From Bacteroidales bacterium UBA5515 (GTDB lineage: Bacteria > Bacteroidota > Bacteroidia > Bacteroidales > P3): a stretch of DNA of 64,000 nucleotides. Position 1 is the stretch's first letter. The number at the start of each line of letters is the position of its first letter. Under the pieces are notes generated by a model. It did no database searches. It was not told where the DNA came from and saw nothing but the letters and a program-made list of their open reading frames with translations. This document shows positions 53,226 to 61,913 of the stretch, piece by piece. The translations under genes and the position numbers were made by a program. The stretch spans positions 1-64,000 of the forward strand of contig DIOL01000026.1 in the NCBI GenBank assembly GCA_002423895.1, written 5' to 3'.

Positions 53226-55403
53226 ATGAAAAAGCTTTTTTTTATTCTTTTGTGCATTTTTTGCACACAAAATATCATTGCCCAAAAGCAAATAACCCTT
53301 GAAGACATTTGGTCAAAAGGAACATTTAGAGCAAAATCAATTAATGAAATACGCTCTATGAAAAATGGAGAAGACTATTGTGTTCTTACTCCCAATGGTA
53401 TTGAAAAATATCAATATAAAACAGGTAAAAAAACAGATACCATAATGGATTTTACTTCTTTAGACTTTGGTAACAACAGTAAGAAGAATATGGTTATTGA
53501 TTACAACTTTTCTCAAGATGAGAAGAAGATTTTAATTGCTGTTAATCCTGAGTTTATTTATCGATATTCATTCTATGCCGATTATTATATCTACGAAATA
53601 GAAACAAAAGCATTCTATCCTCTTAATGTTGATGGGAAACAACGTTTGGCTGATTTTTCTCCTGATGGTAAAAAGGTGTCATGGATTAGAGATAATAATC
53701 TTTTCATAACTGACATTTCAACTGCTGAAAGAAAAGTTACTCAACTTACTAAGGATGGAGAGTTCAACAAGGTTATTTATGGTACTTCCGATTGGGTTTA
53801 TGAAGAAGAACTTGCTTTGGTGAAAGGCTATGCATGGAATAAAACCAGCAACAAACTTGCCTACTATCGTTTTGATGAATCAAATGTTAAAGAATATTCA
53901 ATGCAAGTTTGGGGTGAACTTTATCCTCAAAACTACACTTTCAAATATCCAAAGGCAGGAGAAGATAATTCTATTGTAGATATTTTTGTTTATGACCTTA
54001 CAACTCAAAATCACAAACAAGTAGATTTAGGACAAGACAAGAATTACTATTTGCCAAGAATACAATGGTCAAAAAATGAAAATCAACTTATTATACATAA
54101 GCTAAATAGACTTCAAAATCAATATGATATTTTTTCTGTAAACACTAATGACTATAAATTAGAAACTCTTTATTCAGAAACTAACAAATATTATATCAGT
54201 GAACCTCAAGAAGTAACTTTCCTTGATGATAATTCAGCTTTTATTCTTCAGTCAGAAAGAAATGGTTACTCTCATTTCTATTTGGTTAGCATGAAAGATA
54301 AATCTGTTTCACCAATTACTTCAGGAAACTACGATACAGATAAATTATGTTATGTGGATCAAAAAGAAAAGAAGATATACTACACTGCTGCTGAAAGTTC
54401 TGCCATAAACAGAGAATTATGTGTTATTAATTTCAATGGAAAAAGAAAGAAAACAATCTCTAAGCAGGAAGGCACTAACGATGCAGACTTTAGTAAAAAT
54501 GGAAAATATTACATAGGTACTTATTCAAGTGCATATACTCCAAATGTATTTACTGTAAATAATCAAAAAGGAGAAGTGCTAATCACTTTGGAAGACAACT
54601 CAGCTCTAAAAGATAGTTTGAAACTTTATTCTTCTGAGAAAAAAGAATTTGGAAGTTTCAACACTTCAACAGGAGTAAGTCTTAACTACTGGATGATTAA
54701 ACCTTCAAAAATGGAAGAAGGAAAGAAATATCCTGTTTTGTTCTATGTTTATGGAGGACCTGCAAGTCAGGAAGTTATAAATTCTCAACGCAGAGCAACA
54801 GATATGTATTGGGGAATGATGTTAGCTCAACAGGGTTATATAACAATTTGTGTTGATCCTCGAGGAACAGGAATGAAAGGACAGGAGTTTCGCAAATGTA
54901 CTTATTTGGAATTAGGAAAATATGAAACAGAAGATATGATTGAAGCTGCTAAGTATTTTGGCGAATTAAGTTATATTGATAAAAATCGTATGGGAGTTTT
55001 TGGATGGAGCTATGGAGGATATATGTCAACTCTTGCCATTACTAAAGGAGCAGACTATTTCAAAACTGCAATTGCTGTTGCACCAGTTACAAATTGGAGA
55101 TATTATGACAATATCTACACTGAAAGATTTATGCGTACTCCTCAAGAAAATGGTAAAAACTACGATATTAACTCTCCAATAAATCATGTTAAAAAATTAA
55201 AAGGTAATTATCTTTTAATTCATGGTACTGCTGATGATAATGTTCATATTCAAAATTCAATGGACTTGGTTGATGCTTTAATAAAAGCTAATAAACATTT
55301 TGAAATGTTCTATTATCCAAACAAAAATCACAGTATTTACGGAGGGAATACTCGTTTGCATCTTTATACTACTATGACTGATTTCTTATTAAGAAAACTA
55401 TAA
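53226..55403 (+). CDS. S9 family peptidase, dipeptidyl peptidase IV-like
   Basis: 725 residues. Signal peptide (MKKLFFILLCIFCTQNIIAQ), an eight-bladed propeller N-terminal domain (DPP IV type, about 60-490) and a prolyl oligopeptidase catalytic domain. Catalytic Ser in FGWSYGGYMS, Asp in GTADDNVH and His in PNKNHSIYGG are all present. It also has YEEELALVKGY, the propeller Glu pair that binds the N-terminus in DPP IV. It should release X-Pro dipeptides outside the cytoplasm. Middle gene of the 52225-56732 run; tilS starts 6 bases downstream. Confidence 0.95.
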   Translation: MKKLFFILLCIFCTQNIIAQKQITLEDIWSKGTFRAKSINEIRSMKNGEDYCVLTPNGIEKYQYKTGKKTDTIMDFTSLDFGNNSKKNMVIDYNFSQDEKKILIAVNPEFIYRYSFYADYYIYEIETKAFYPLNVDGKQRLADFSPDGKKVSWIRDNNLFITDISTAERKVTQLTKDGEFNKVIYGTSDWVYEEELALVKGYAWNKTSNKLAYYRFDESNVKEYSMQVWGELYPQNYTFKYPKAGEDNSIVDIFVYDLTTQNHKQVDLGQDKNYYLPRIQWSKNENQLIIHKLNRLQNQYDIFSVNTNDYKLETLYSETNKYYISEPQEVTFLDDNSAFILQSERNGYSHFYLVSMKDKSVSPITSGNYDTDKLCYVDQKEKKIYYTAAESSAINRELCVINFNGKRKKTISKQEGTNDADFSKNGKYYIGTYSSAYTPNVFTVNNQKGEVLITLEDNSALKDSLKLYSSEKKEFGSFNTSTGVSLNYWMIKPSKMEEGKKYPVLFYVYGGPASQEVINSQRRATDMYWGMMLAQQGYITICVDPRGTGMKGQEFRKCTYLELGKYETEDMIEAAKYFGELSYIDKNRMGVFGWSYGGYMSTLAITKGADYFKTAIAVAPVTNWRYYDNIYTERFMRTPQENGKNYDINSPINHVKKLKGNYLLIHGTADDNVHIQNSMDLVDALIKANKHFEMFYYPNKNHSIYGGNTRLHLYTTMTDFLLRKL

Positions 55404-55409
55404 AAAATT

Positions 55410-56732
55410 ATGGTTAATCGTTTTCAACAATTCATAAAAGAAAATAATCTTTTTGACAAAGAACAAACAATTCTTTTAGCAGTTAGCGGAGGAATTGATT
55501 CAATGATTTTATGCGATTTGTTCTTAAAGAGTAATTTTAAATTTGCAATTGCTCATTGTAATTTCCATTTGAGAGGAGAAGAATCAAATAGAGATGAGAG
55601 ATTTGTCAGGGAGTATGCTAAAAGAAACAATATCAAAATCCATGTAAAGGAATTTGATACTTATTCCTATATGAAAGAAAAAGGAAAGAGTATGCAAGTG
55701 TCGGCAAGAGAAATGCGATATAAATGGTTTAATGAACTTCTTAAAGAAGAAGGATATTCCTATATTGCAACTGGACATCATATTGACGATTCAATTGAAA
55801 CTTTCTTTATGAATATTCTTCGTGGAACGGGGATTGCTGGATTGCATGGTATTCTGCAGAAAGTTAATCTTGTTATTCATCCTCTTTTATTTACAAATAG
55901 AGCTGAAATTGTAAGCTATCAAAAAAGTAATAATTTAGAATTTGTTGAAGATTCTTCAAATGCAACTACTAAATACACAAGAAATAAAATTCGTCATGAA
56001 CTAATTCCTCTTGTAAAAGAGATTGCTCCAAACTTCGATAAGATTGTCAGCAAAGAAATTGAACGTTTTAGAGAAACAGAAGTTGTTTTCCGTTCAGTTA
56101 TAAATGATGCTAAGACTGAACTGTTGGAGATAGAGAATCAAACTGTAAAAATATCTATTGAAAAACTTAAAAGCTATGTTCCTCAAAAGATATTTATGTA
56201 TGAAATATTAAGTGATTTTGGATTTAACGAAACCACAATCAATTCAATTGAGGATGCTCTTTTAGAAACTTCAGGCAAACAATTCTTTTCTGAAACACAT
56301 AGATTGGTTAAGGATAGAGATTTTCTGTTGATTGTTAAAAATAAGCCACAAAATATTAATCAATATCTTATTGAAGAAAGTCAAGCTTCAGTTTATTCTC
56401 CTATAGTTCTTCATATGGAAATTTTAAAAGATCTTCAGTATGTAAAAATTCCAAAGAATAAGGAAGTTGCCATGTTGGATTTTGATAAGTTAACTTTCCC
56501 TCTTATTCTTAGAAAATGGAAAAAAGGAGATAGTTTCTTCCCTTATGGTCTTCAAGGCGAAAAGAAAATTTCTGAATTTTATAAGAACCTTAAATATTCA
56601 ATCTTGGATAAAGAAAATCAATGGTTGCTTTGTTCAGGAAATGACATTGTTTGGGTTGTTGGACAGAGAATAGACGATAGATATAAGTTGACAAAATCTA
56701 CAAAGACTATCTATAAAATAGAATTAGACTAA
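55410..56732 (+). CDS. tilS: tRNA(Ile)-lysidine synthase
   Basis: 440 residues. P-loop LLAVSGGIDSMILCDLF (about 23-39), HCNFHLRGEESNRDERFV, and GHHIDDSIETFFMNILRGTGIAGLHG identify TilS, which adds lysine to C34 of the CAU-anticodon tRNA to read AUA. The C-terminal domain (about 350-435) includes FPLILRKWKKGDSFFPYG. Essential in most bacteria; its place behind the DPP gene is likely chance co-transcription. Confidence 0.96.
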   Translation: MVNRFQQFIKENNLFDKEQTILLAVSGGIDSMILCDLFLKSNFKFAIAHCNFHLRGEESNRDERFVREYAKRNNIKIHVKEFDTYSYMKEKGKSMQVSAREMRYKWFNELLKEEGYSYIATGHHIDDSIETFFMNILRGTGIAGLHGILQKVNLVIHPLLFTNRAEIVSYQKSNNLEFVEDSSNATTKYTRNKIRHELIPLVKEIAPNFDKIVSKEIERFRETEVVFRSVINDAKTELLEIENQTVKISIEKLKSYVPQKIFMYEILSDFGFNETTINSIEDALLETSGKQFFSETHRLVKDRDFLLIVKNKPQNINQYLIEESQASVYSPIVLHMEILKDLQYVKIPKNKEVAMLDFDKLTFPLILRKWKKGDSFFPYGLQGEKKISEFYKNLKYSILDKENQWLLCSGNDIVWVVGQRIDDRYKLTKSTKTIYKIELD

Positions 56733-56750
56733 GCTTTCCTTTTAGTTTGT

Positions 56751-56781
56751 TTGTTTTTTAAAAAGTTTATTATTACCTTTG
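56751..56781 (+). promoter_or_regulatory. Predicted promoter of the pgi operon
   Basis: TTG at 56751-56753 and TACCTTTG at 56774-56781, spacer 20 bases, about 43 bases before the pgi ATG. Confidence 0.65.
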
Positions 56782-56824
56782 CAATAAGCAAAGCATATAA
56801 TTAACTAATTAAATTTTATACATT

Positions 56825-58117
56825 ATGAAAATAGATTTTCAAGGTTTTGAATCCTATGTTTCTGATAAGGAAATGGGCAAGCTAAGTTCTGAAATTGCAA
56901 AACATCATCTAAGCATAGTAAATAAAAATGGAATTGGCAATGAGTTTTTAGGATGGGTTGATTTACCTGAAAAGCTTTCTAAAGGATTGATTTTAGATAT
57001 TGAAGCAGAGTCTGAAAAAATAAGAAGCAAGGCTGAGGTTTATGTTGTTGTTGGTATTGGAGGTTCTTATTTAGGAGCAAAGGCAATTGTTGATGCTCTT
57101 CAAAACCATTTCAATTCAATGAAAAAGGAAAGAAATTACCCTTATATAATATTTGCAGGTCAAACTCTTAATGAGGATTATATGGCCGATTTGATTGAAA
57201 TATTGGATAAGAAGAATTATTGTTTGGTTGTGGTTTCAAAGAGTGGAACAACACTTGAACCTTCATTGGCTTTCCGTATTTTGCGTACTCATCTTGAAAA
57301 TAAATATGGTAAAGAAAAGGCAAGAGAAAGAATAATTGCAGTTACAGATAAAGAAAAAGGAGTTTTAAAAGATATGTCAACTGCAGAAGGATATAAAACT
57401 TATGTTATATCTGATGATATTGGAGGTAGATATTCTGTTTTAACACCAGTTGGGTTATTGCCTATTGCTGTTGCTGGATATGATATTAGAGCTTTGATTC
57501 ATGGAGCTAAGAAAATGCGTCATAATCTTCTTAACAATACTACTTTTGAAACAAATATTGCATGGCAATATGCAGCTATGCGTTATTTGATGTATAAGAA
57601 TGGAAAAAATATTGAGTTGATTGTTAATTATTCTCCAAATATGGCTTCTTTTGCTGAGTGGTTTAAACAACTTTTTGGAGAAAGTGAAGGAAAAGATGGC
57701 AAGGGTATATTCCCTTCTTCTGTTATCAATACAACCGATTTACATTCTTTAGGTCAATATATTCAAGAAGGCAAAAGACAAATATTTGAAACAATAATTC
57801 ATGTCGAAAAATCTTCAAAAAGAGTAAGAATACCATATCTTGAAGATGATATTGATTCTTTGAATTATCTATTAGAAAATTCTTTAACTCAAATTAATCA
57901 TAAGGCTGAAGAAGGAGCTTCTATGGCTCATCTTGATTCTGGAATACCACAAATAAAAATTTGTTTAGAAAAACTTGATGAAGAAAATCTTGGACAGCTG
58001 ATTTATTTCTTTGAATTTTCATGTGCTTTAAGTGGTTATTTGCTTGAAGTAAATCCATTTGACCAACCTGGAGTTGAAGCTTATAAAAAGAATATGTTTA
58101 AGCTATTGGGAAAATAA
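56825..58117 (+). CDS. pgi: Glucose-6-phosphate isomerase
   Basis: 430 residues, the short form found in Bacteroidota and Firmicutes. Two SIS halves; VVVGIGGSYLGAKAIVDAL, LVVVSKSGTTLEPSLAFRIL, ISDDIGGRYSVLTPVGLLPIAVAG and the C-terminal NPFDQPGVEAYKKN are family hallmarks. Interconverts glucose-6-P and fructose-6-P. The PAP2 gene starts 3 bases later. Confidence 0.97.
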   Translation: MKIDFQGFESYVSDKEMGKLSSEIAKHHLSIVNKNGIGNEFLGWVDLPEKLSKGLILDIEAESEKIRSKAEVYVVVGIGGSYLGAKAIVDALQNHFNSMKKERNYPYIIFAGQTLNEDYMADLIEILDKKNYCLVVVSKSGTTLEPSLAFRILRTHLENKYGKEKARERIIAVTDKEKGVLKDMSTAEGYKTYVISDDIGGRYSVLTPVGLLPIAVAGYDIRALIHGAKKMRHNLLNNTTFETNIAWQYAAMRYLMYKNGKNIELIVNYSPNMASFAEWFKQLFGESEGKDGKGIFPSSVINTTDLHSLGQYIQEGKRQIFETIIHVEKSSKRVRIPYLEDDIDSLNYLLENSLTQINHKAEEGASMAHLDSGIPQIKICLEKLDEENLGQLIYFFEFSCALSGYLLEVNPFDQPGVEAYKKNMFKLLGK

Positions 58118-58120
58118 TTA

Positions 58121-58810
58121 ATGAAAAAGTTTTTTTTATTAATTGTCTCAATCTGCTTTTTACTCAATCCACTTTATTCTCAAAATGATTCATTAAGTTT
58201 TGAGAATAAGAAGAATTTTTTTGATAAGGAATTTATTAGTTCTGCAAAAGTTTCTTCTGCTTTATTTTCGGCAAGTGTTATTGCAATGCCTTTTGATAAA
58301 GATGTAAGAGGTTTTAGAAATAATAATTTCTTTTCTTTTCATCAAAATTACGATAATTACTTACTCGTAGCTCCTCTTGGAATTATGTATGGGATGAAAG
58401 CTTTTGGTTTGGAAAGCAGGAGCAATTGGAAGGAAATGTTATTTGTTAATGCTTCATCATTAATTATAATGGAAGTAATTGTTTTCCCTTCAAAAACGTT
58501 TATTGGACGGGAAAGACCAGATGGAAGTGAATATGTTTCTTTTCCTTCAGGACATACAGCTACTGCTTTTGCTTGTGCTCATTTACTTCATAAAGAATAT
58601 GGAGAATTATCACCATGGATTTCTGTTGCGGGATATTCTATGGCTACAGTTACTGGTGTTACAAGAATATTAAATAATAGACATTGGCTTAGTGATGTTT
58701 TGTTTGGTGCAGGAATTGGAATATTATCTACTGAATTAGCATACAAAGTAAAAAATTGGACTTTTAAAAAGAAAAACAAGAAAAGGATAATTTTAAAAGA
58801 ATCATTATGA
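58121..58810 (+). CDS. PAP2 family membrane phosphatase
   Basis: 229 residues. Signal or anchor segment, then KTFIGRERPDGSEY (KX6RP motif), SFPSGHTATAFACAHLL (PSGH) and TRILNNRHWLSDVLFGAGIG (SRX5HX3D type). This is the complete acid-phosphatase triad of PAP2 enzymes, which dephosphorylate lipids such as phosphatidate or undecaprenyl pyrophosphate. The exact lipid is unknown. It overlaps the aldehyde dehydrogenase start by 4 bases. Confidence 0.9.
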   Translation: MKKFFLLIVSICFLLNPLYSQNDSLSFENKKNFFDKEFISSAKVSSALFSASVIAMPFDKDVRGFRNNNFFSFHQNYDNYLLVAPLGIMYGMKAFGLESRSNWKEMLFVNASSLIIMEVIVFPSKTFIGRERPDGSEYVSFPSGHTATAFACAHLLHKEYGELSPWISVAGYSMATVTGVTRILNNRHWLSDVLFGAGIGILSTELAYKVKNWTFKKKNKKRIILKESL

Positions 58811-60183
58811 AAGATATTGATGTAAAACAAATATTTGAATCTCAGAGGAAATTCTTCTATTCAAATGCAACAAGAGATATTTCTTTTAGAATTCTTATGT
58901 TAAAGAAGCTAAAACAAGAAATAATTATCAATGAAAAGGAAATAGAAGAGGCTTTATTTTTAGATTTGCATAAATCTCCAGTTGAAAGTTATATTACTGA
59001 GATTGGATTTGTGATTTCTGAAATAAATCTTTGTATAAAGAAACTAAAATCATGGGCAAAGCCTAAAAGAGTGAGTTCTTCAATTACTTGTTTCCCTTCA
59101 AAGGCAAGAATTATTTCTGAACCTTATGGATTATGTTTAATTATTTCTCCTTGGAATTATCCTTTTCAACTTTTAATTTCTCCATTAATAGGGGCAATTT
59201 CTTCAGGAAATTGTGCAATTGTTAAGCCTTCAGAACATAGTCCTAATACTTCAAAAATAATTAAAAAGATTTTAGATAGAGTTTTTGAGCATGAATATGT
59301 TTTTACTGTTTTAGGAGAAAAAGAAGTTTCTCAAGAACTATTGGAATTAGAGTTTGATTATATTTTCTTTACAGGAAGTTCTTCATTAGGGAGATTAGTT
59401 ATGGAGAAAGCTTCAAAACATCTTACTCCAACAACTCTTGAACTTGGAGGGAAAAGTCCTTGCATTGTAGATAAAGATGCTAATATTAAAGTATCTGCAA
59501 GGAGGATAACCTTTGGTAAGTTTTTGAATGCTGGGCAAACTTGCATTGCTCCAGATTATCTTTTTGTTCACAAAGATATTAAGGATGTTTTTGTAAAGGA
59601 AATGATTAATTCAATTAAAGAGTTCTATTCTGAAGAATCAATTAATAGCAAGGATTATGGCAGGATTATTAATCAAACGCATTTCTTTAGATTAAGAAAA
59701 ATGTTGGATGATGGAAAGATTATTTATGGAGCTAATTATGATGAAAAAGAAAAATACATTTCTCCAACTCTAATAGAGGATATTCTTCCTGATTCAGAAC
59801 TGTTAAGTGAAGAGATATTTGGACCTATTCTTCCAATAATTAGTTTTGAAAATATAGATACTTTAATTCAAGAACTAAAAGTTAAGCCTAAACCTTTAGC
59901 TCTTTATGTGTTTTCTCAATCAAAGAAAATACAAGATAAAATAATTGAAAATATTTCATCAGGAGGAGTTTGTGTTAATGATACAATTATGCATATTGTT
60001 CCACAAAGTCTTCCATTTGGAGGAGTTGGTAATAGTGGTATGGGTTCATATCATGGAAGAAAAAGCTTTAAAACTTTTTCACACGAGCGTTCCATTTTAA
60101 ATAGAAAAACTTGGTTAGATTTAGCTCTTCGATATCCTCCTTTCACTGAAAGTAAAAAGAAGATTGTAAAGAAAGTTCTTTAG
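58807..60183 (+). CDS. Aldehyde dehydrogenase, class 3 type
   Basis: 458 residues. NAD(P)-binding ISPWNYPFQLLISPLIGA, FTGSSSLGRLVMEKASKHLTPTTLELGGKSPCIVD (catalytic Glu in ELGGK) and NAGQTCIAPDY (catalytic Cys) are present, and the length suits the class 3 family that oxidises fatty or aromatic aldehydes. The C-terminus (KSFKTFSHERSILNRKTW) is typical. Third gene in the pgi operon; the ATGA overlap with the PAP2 gene indicates translational coupling. Confidence 0.93.
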   Translation: MKDIDVKQIFESQRKFFYSNATRDISFRILMLKKLKQEIIINEKEIEEALFLDLHKSPVESYITEIGFVISEINLCIKKLKSWAKPKRVSSSITCFPSKARIISEPYGLCLIISPWNYPFQLLISPLIGAISSGNCAIVKPSEHSPNTSKIIKKILDRVFEHEYVFTVLGEKEVSQELLELEFDYIFFTGSSSLGRLVMEKASKHLTPTTLELGGKSPCIVDKDANIKVSARRITFGKFLNAGQTCIAPDYLFVHKDIKDVFVKEMINSIKEFYSEESINSKDYGRIINQTHFFRLRKMLDDGKIIYGANYDEKEKYISPTLIEDILPDSELLSEEIFGPILPIISFENIDTLIQELKVKPKPLALYVFSQSKKIQDKIIENISSGGVCVNDTIMHIVPQSLPFGGVGNSGMGSYHGRKSFKTFSHERSILNRKTWLDLALRYPPFTESKKKIVKKVL

Positions 60184-60189
60184 ATTGAA

Positions 60190-60921
60190 TTAAGCTTTTC
60201 TTACTTTTAGAATTTTAATAACAACATACATTAATAGACTGAATATAGACAGTCCAATAAATACATAGTTGAAATTGTATCTTTGAGTAATTATTTGACC
60301 AATTATATCAAATAAACAGAATATTAATGTAAGTGCAGCAAAGGAGTTTTTCTCACTTTTGATTGCTTTCATCCAATTAAAAGGAAGAGAAGGTTTTCTG
60401 TAATTTTTACATCTTGGGAAGAAGGTAGGAACGGTATTTGCCCAATTAAGATAGTTTTCTCCAAATTTATCTCTTAAATATGCTTCTTCTGCATACATTA
60501 TTCTTTCGTAGTAAACCCAGTAAACCAAACAGAAAACAAGAATAAACCAGATGTTAGCAATCAACAATGCAGCACTAAGCCACATAAGGAAATTACCAAG
60601 ATATAATGGATGACGAACAATTGAATAAAATCCAGTGCTGTTTACTGTATCTGCCTTTTGTTCTGCAGTGTTTTTACCAGAAGTGTTTTCTGCAGCATAT
60701 CCAACAACATGAAATCTTATATATAAACCCAAGAGTCCAATGCCTAAGCATATAAAATTATAAATGTATTCATATGTGGTTTCCTGTCCTAAAATAAAGT
60801 TGAGGTTTAATTCCTTTAAAATATATAGGGCTAAACCTATTACTAAAATAAATAAAGGTAAATAACTTCTGTATTTAAACAGCCAGTTTCCTTGTTGACG
60901 CATATCTTCTTGTAATGCCAT
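60190..60921 (-). CDS. Isoprenylcysteine/phospholipid methyltransferase-like membrane protein
   Basis: 243 residues, about 6 hydrophobic segments. FYSIVRHPLYLGNFLMWL is the SAM-binding RHPxY motif of the ICMT/PEMT family, followed by EEAYLRDKFGENYLNW. Methylation of a membrane lipid or protein is inferred; the family cannot be split further by eye. Convergent with the aldehyde dehydrogenase gene (6 bases apart). Confidence 0.85.
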   Translation of the reverse strand: MALQEDMRQQGNWLFKYRSYLPLFILVIGLALYILKELNLNFILGQETTYEYIYNFICLGIGLLGLYIRFHVVGYAAENTSGKNTAEQKADTVNSTGFYSIVRHPLYLGNFLMWLSAALLIANIWFILVFCLVYWVYYERIMYAEEAYLRDKFGENYLNWANTVPTFFPRCKNYRKPSLPFNWMKAIKSEKNSFAALTLIFCLFDIIGQIITQRYNFNYVFIGLSIFSLLMYVVIKILKVRKA

Positions 60922-60946
60922 ATTGTTTGATTTATTAATTTGGATG

Positions 60947-60954
60947 CAAAGTTA
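60947..60954 (-). promoter_or_regulatory. Predicted -7 element of the methyltransferase-like gene
   Basis: TAACTTTG on the minus strand, 25 bases before its ATG. Confidence 0.5.
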
Positions 60955-60986
60955 ATTTATTTTCGTACAATTTATATGTTATTTCC

Positions 60987-61913
60987 TTATTCTGTTTTCT
61001 TTCTACCATTCAAAATAATTAAAACAACAGCTAATATAATAATTATTACTCCTGTTATAATTTGAATATTAATATTTTCATTAAATACAATTATTCCAAT
61101 AATTATTGCAGTTACTGGTTCAAGTGGAGATAAAAGTGCAGTTATTGTTGAGCCTATAGCCTTTATGGCTAATATTAAAGTTAGGTTTGCAATTATTGTT
61201 GAGAATATTGACATAAATAATATATTACCTCCTGCCATAAGTGAAGGAATAGGAATAAGTGTTCCTCTAATAATGCTTAAGGCAAGGCAAAGTATCATTG
61301 AAATAGAAATAACATAGAATGTTAATACACTTGAATCTATTTCTTTCATTGAAGATTTATTAACTCCAATTATGTACATACTATACATCAGATTGGTAAT
61401 TGTCAAAAGAAATATTCCAAATCCACTTACCAATCCTTGATCAGGAGAATAGGAAAGTAGAAAAACTCCCAAAAGAGAAAGAGCAAGTGAAATATAGATT
61501 GTTTTTTGAAGTTTCTCTTTATAGAATAGCCACATAAATATTGAAATCATAACAGGAAACTGAAATCCTATTGTTGTTCCAATACCTGAAGGGATATAAT
61601 TGTAGGAAGAAACCAATGTAAGACCTGTTAATCCATAACCTGCTCCTCCAATAAGAATAATATCTCTAATATTCTTTTTACTTAATTTAAAGTTAGCCTT
61701 TCTAATGAAAAGATAAATTCCATAAATAATTGCAGAAACAAAAAACCTGTAAAACATAAGTGTTTCAGTACTCATTCCCTGTTCCTTTACTGGAATAGAG
61801 AAGAAGGGGAGTAATCCAAAAGTTATCGAAGAGATAAGTGCGTAGATTATTCCCCTTATTATTTTATTGTTAGTTTCTTTAGCAGACAATATTGATGATT
61901 TTTTTAGGAACAA
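60987..61913 (-). CDS. EamA/DMT family transporter
   Basis: 308 residues, ten predicted helices in two EamA halves: IIRGIIYALISSITFGLLPFF and MYSMYIIGVNKSSMKEIDSS. STITALLSPLEPVTAIIIGIIVFNENI near the C-terminus is typical of drug/metabolite exporters. The substrate is unknown. Its start overlaps the 3' end of leuS by 35 bases; the same direction suggests the two are co-transcribed, although a downstream TTG start is possible. Confidence 0.9.
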   Translation of the reverse strand: MFLKKSSILSAKETNNKIIRGIIYALISSITFGLLPFFSIPVKEQGMSTETLMFYRFFVSAIIYGIYLFIRKANFKLSKKNIRDIILIGGAGYGLTGLTLVSSYNYIPSGIGTTIGFQFPVMISIFMWLFYKEKLQKTIYISLALSLLGVFLLSYSPDQGLVSGFGIFLLTITNLMYSMYIIGVNKSSMKEIDSSVLTFYVISISMILCLALSIIRGTLIPIPSLMAGGNILFMSIFSTIIANLTLILAIKAIGSTITALLSPLEPVTAIIIGIIVFNENINIQIITGVIIIILAVVLIILNGRKKTE